Notes under the pieces: model-generated | What the model was told of the DNA's origin: nothing | Seen by the model: the letters and a program-made list of their open reading frames with translations, nothing else | The model's database searches: none | Position numbers and translations under genes: made by a program | NCBI RefSeq assembly: GCF_051014685.1 | Contig: NW_027478397.1 | Coordinates: forward strand, 1,364,001-1,428,000 | Direction of reading: 5' to 3' | From: Ptiloglossa arizonensis | Lineage: Eukaryota > Arthropoda > Insecta > Hymenoptera > Colletidae | Length of the DNA stretch: 64,000 nt | Shown here: piece after piece, positions 63,821-64,000 of the stretch | How the letters are laid out: every line of letters begins with the position of its first letter | Numbering within the stretch: the first letter of the stretch is position 1

Positions 63821-64000
63821 CCATTCCTGAAATTCAAACCCCATATCTCACGAACGGATTGACGAACTCGAGAAATTCCTGTTGCATCTGAAAGCAGAAA
63901 CTCGCCCGATTACAATGGTGTGTGTACCTTTCCCCTAGGTCATTCCAGTTATTGGTTTCGAGTAGCAGACCAGCGAAAATTTTGATGGTTTCTCAAGCAT
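63821..64000 (+). repeat. Start of a probable third block A copy, cut by the window edge
   Basis: From TTCCTGAAATTC onward this segment matches 29671-29850 and 36040-36219, including CACGAACGG, GTGTGTACCTTTCCCC, GAGTAGCAGACC and CTCAAGCAT. The only difference I see is one base missing in AAACCCCATATC. The window ends before the match can be followed further. Confidence 0.8.

Larger units (their letters stand above)
1..64000 (+). repeat. 177-bp satellite DNA array, whole window
   Basis: The sequence repeats with a period of 177 bp from the first base to the last. GCATCTG-type monomer starts occur at 1, 178, 355 and so on to 63884, which gives 361 full units and one partial unit. Every unit I read is head-to-tail in the same orientation. 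No inverted unit, foreign insertion or unique spacer was seen. The first monomer is 43.5% GC (33 G, 44 C by hand count). Neighbouring monomers differ at scattered positions, while monomers one higher-order period apart are almost identical. This is the standard signature of a satellite shaped by unequal exchange. Such arrays usually lie at centromeres, pericentromeres or heterochromatic knobs; that location is inferred and is not shown by the sequence. I do not recognise the satellite family by name. Confidence 0.99.

Noticed and set aside
1..64000. CRISPR array
   Set aside because: The 177-bp units adjoin directly and are similar throughout. There is no alternation of short identical repeats with unique spacers.
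1..64000. Tandem array of a small RNA gene (5S rRNA, tRNA or snRNA type)
   Set aside because: I see no 5S-like internal control region, tRNA arm pattern or termination tract linked to a conserved transcript. The T runs (TTTTTCCCC) vary between units.
1..64000. Transposable element insertions or LTR retrotransposon fragments
   Set aside because: The exact monomer phase is kept from end to end and every small length change is accounted for, which leaves no room for an insertion.
1..64000. Assignment to a named satellite family or species
   Set aside because: The 177-bp length is shared by satellites of unrelated organisms and I do not recognise the sequence. A search of repeat databases with one monomer would decide this.

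Overview
The whole 64 kb window is one uninterrupted tandem satellite DNA array. The repeat unit is 177 bp. Starting at base 1, I count 361 complete monomers, all in the same orientation, plus a 117-bp partial monomer (63884-64000) cut by the window edge. I found no gene, RNA gene, transposable element, telomere repeat, CRISPR array or unique flanking sequence. Open reading frames of 60-108 codons occur, but they are a by-product of the unit being exactly 59 codons long. A megasatellite of this type points to a eukaryotic nuclear chromosome, most likely centromeric or pericentromeric heterochromatin. The unit length and the wording of the monomer remind me of plant centromeric satellites, so I lean towards a plant. 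The sequence alone does not prove this, and an invertebrate remains possible. CpG is not depleted in the monomer, which argues against a heavily methylated vertebrate genome.

The array has at least three levels of structure. Level 1 is the 177-bp monomer. It contains four short palindromes at fixed positions: CCTAGG (51-56), AAAATTTT (93-100), TCGCGA (142-147) and CTCGAG (161-166). Level 2 is higher-order repeats (HORs) of 2 to 17 monomers, which differ from place to place: a 9-mer (1.3-4.5 kb), a 4-mer (4.8-6.1 kb), 10-mers (8.7-16.9 kb), 3/5/7/13/17-mers (14.9-25.2 kb), an 11-mer (25.4-29.0 kb), 10-mers (33.6-43.5 kb), 7/8/2/11-mers (42.3-49.8 kb) and 9/5/4-mers (60.3-63.0 kb). Level 3 is two very large tandem duplications. 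Block A is 6369 bp (36 monomers) at 29671-36039 and 36040-42408, and the copies are nearly identical. Block B is about 6.2 and 6.5 kb (35 and 37 monomers) at 49120-55310 and 55311-61857, and its copies differ by gain and loss of whole monomers. The last 180 bases of the window match the start of block A, so a further A-type copy probably lies just outside.

Monomer variants are regional. The left 25 kb mostly keeps CCTAGG at position 51. The right part increasingly carries CCTATG or CCAAGG there, and a TTTTTCACC variant marks block A. All length changes I found are 1-2 bp and sum to the observed net shift of -14 bp, so recombination has always kept the monomer phase. The array looks like the product of repeated in-register unequal exchange or amplification. 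The possible functional leads are a CENP-B-box-like site (one mismatch in the usual monomer, perfect in two) and the recent amplification of blocks A and B. I saw no other undescribed system.
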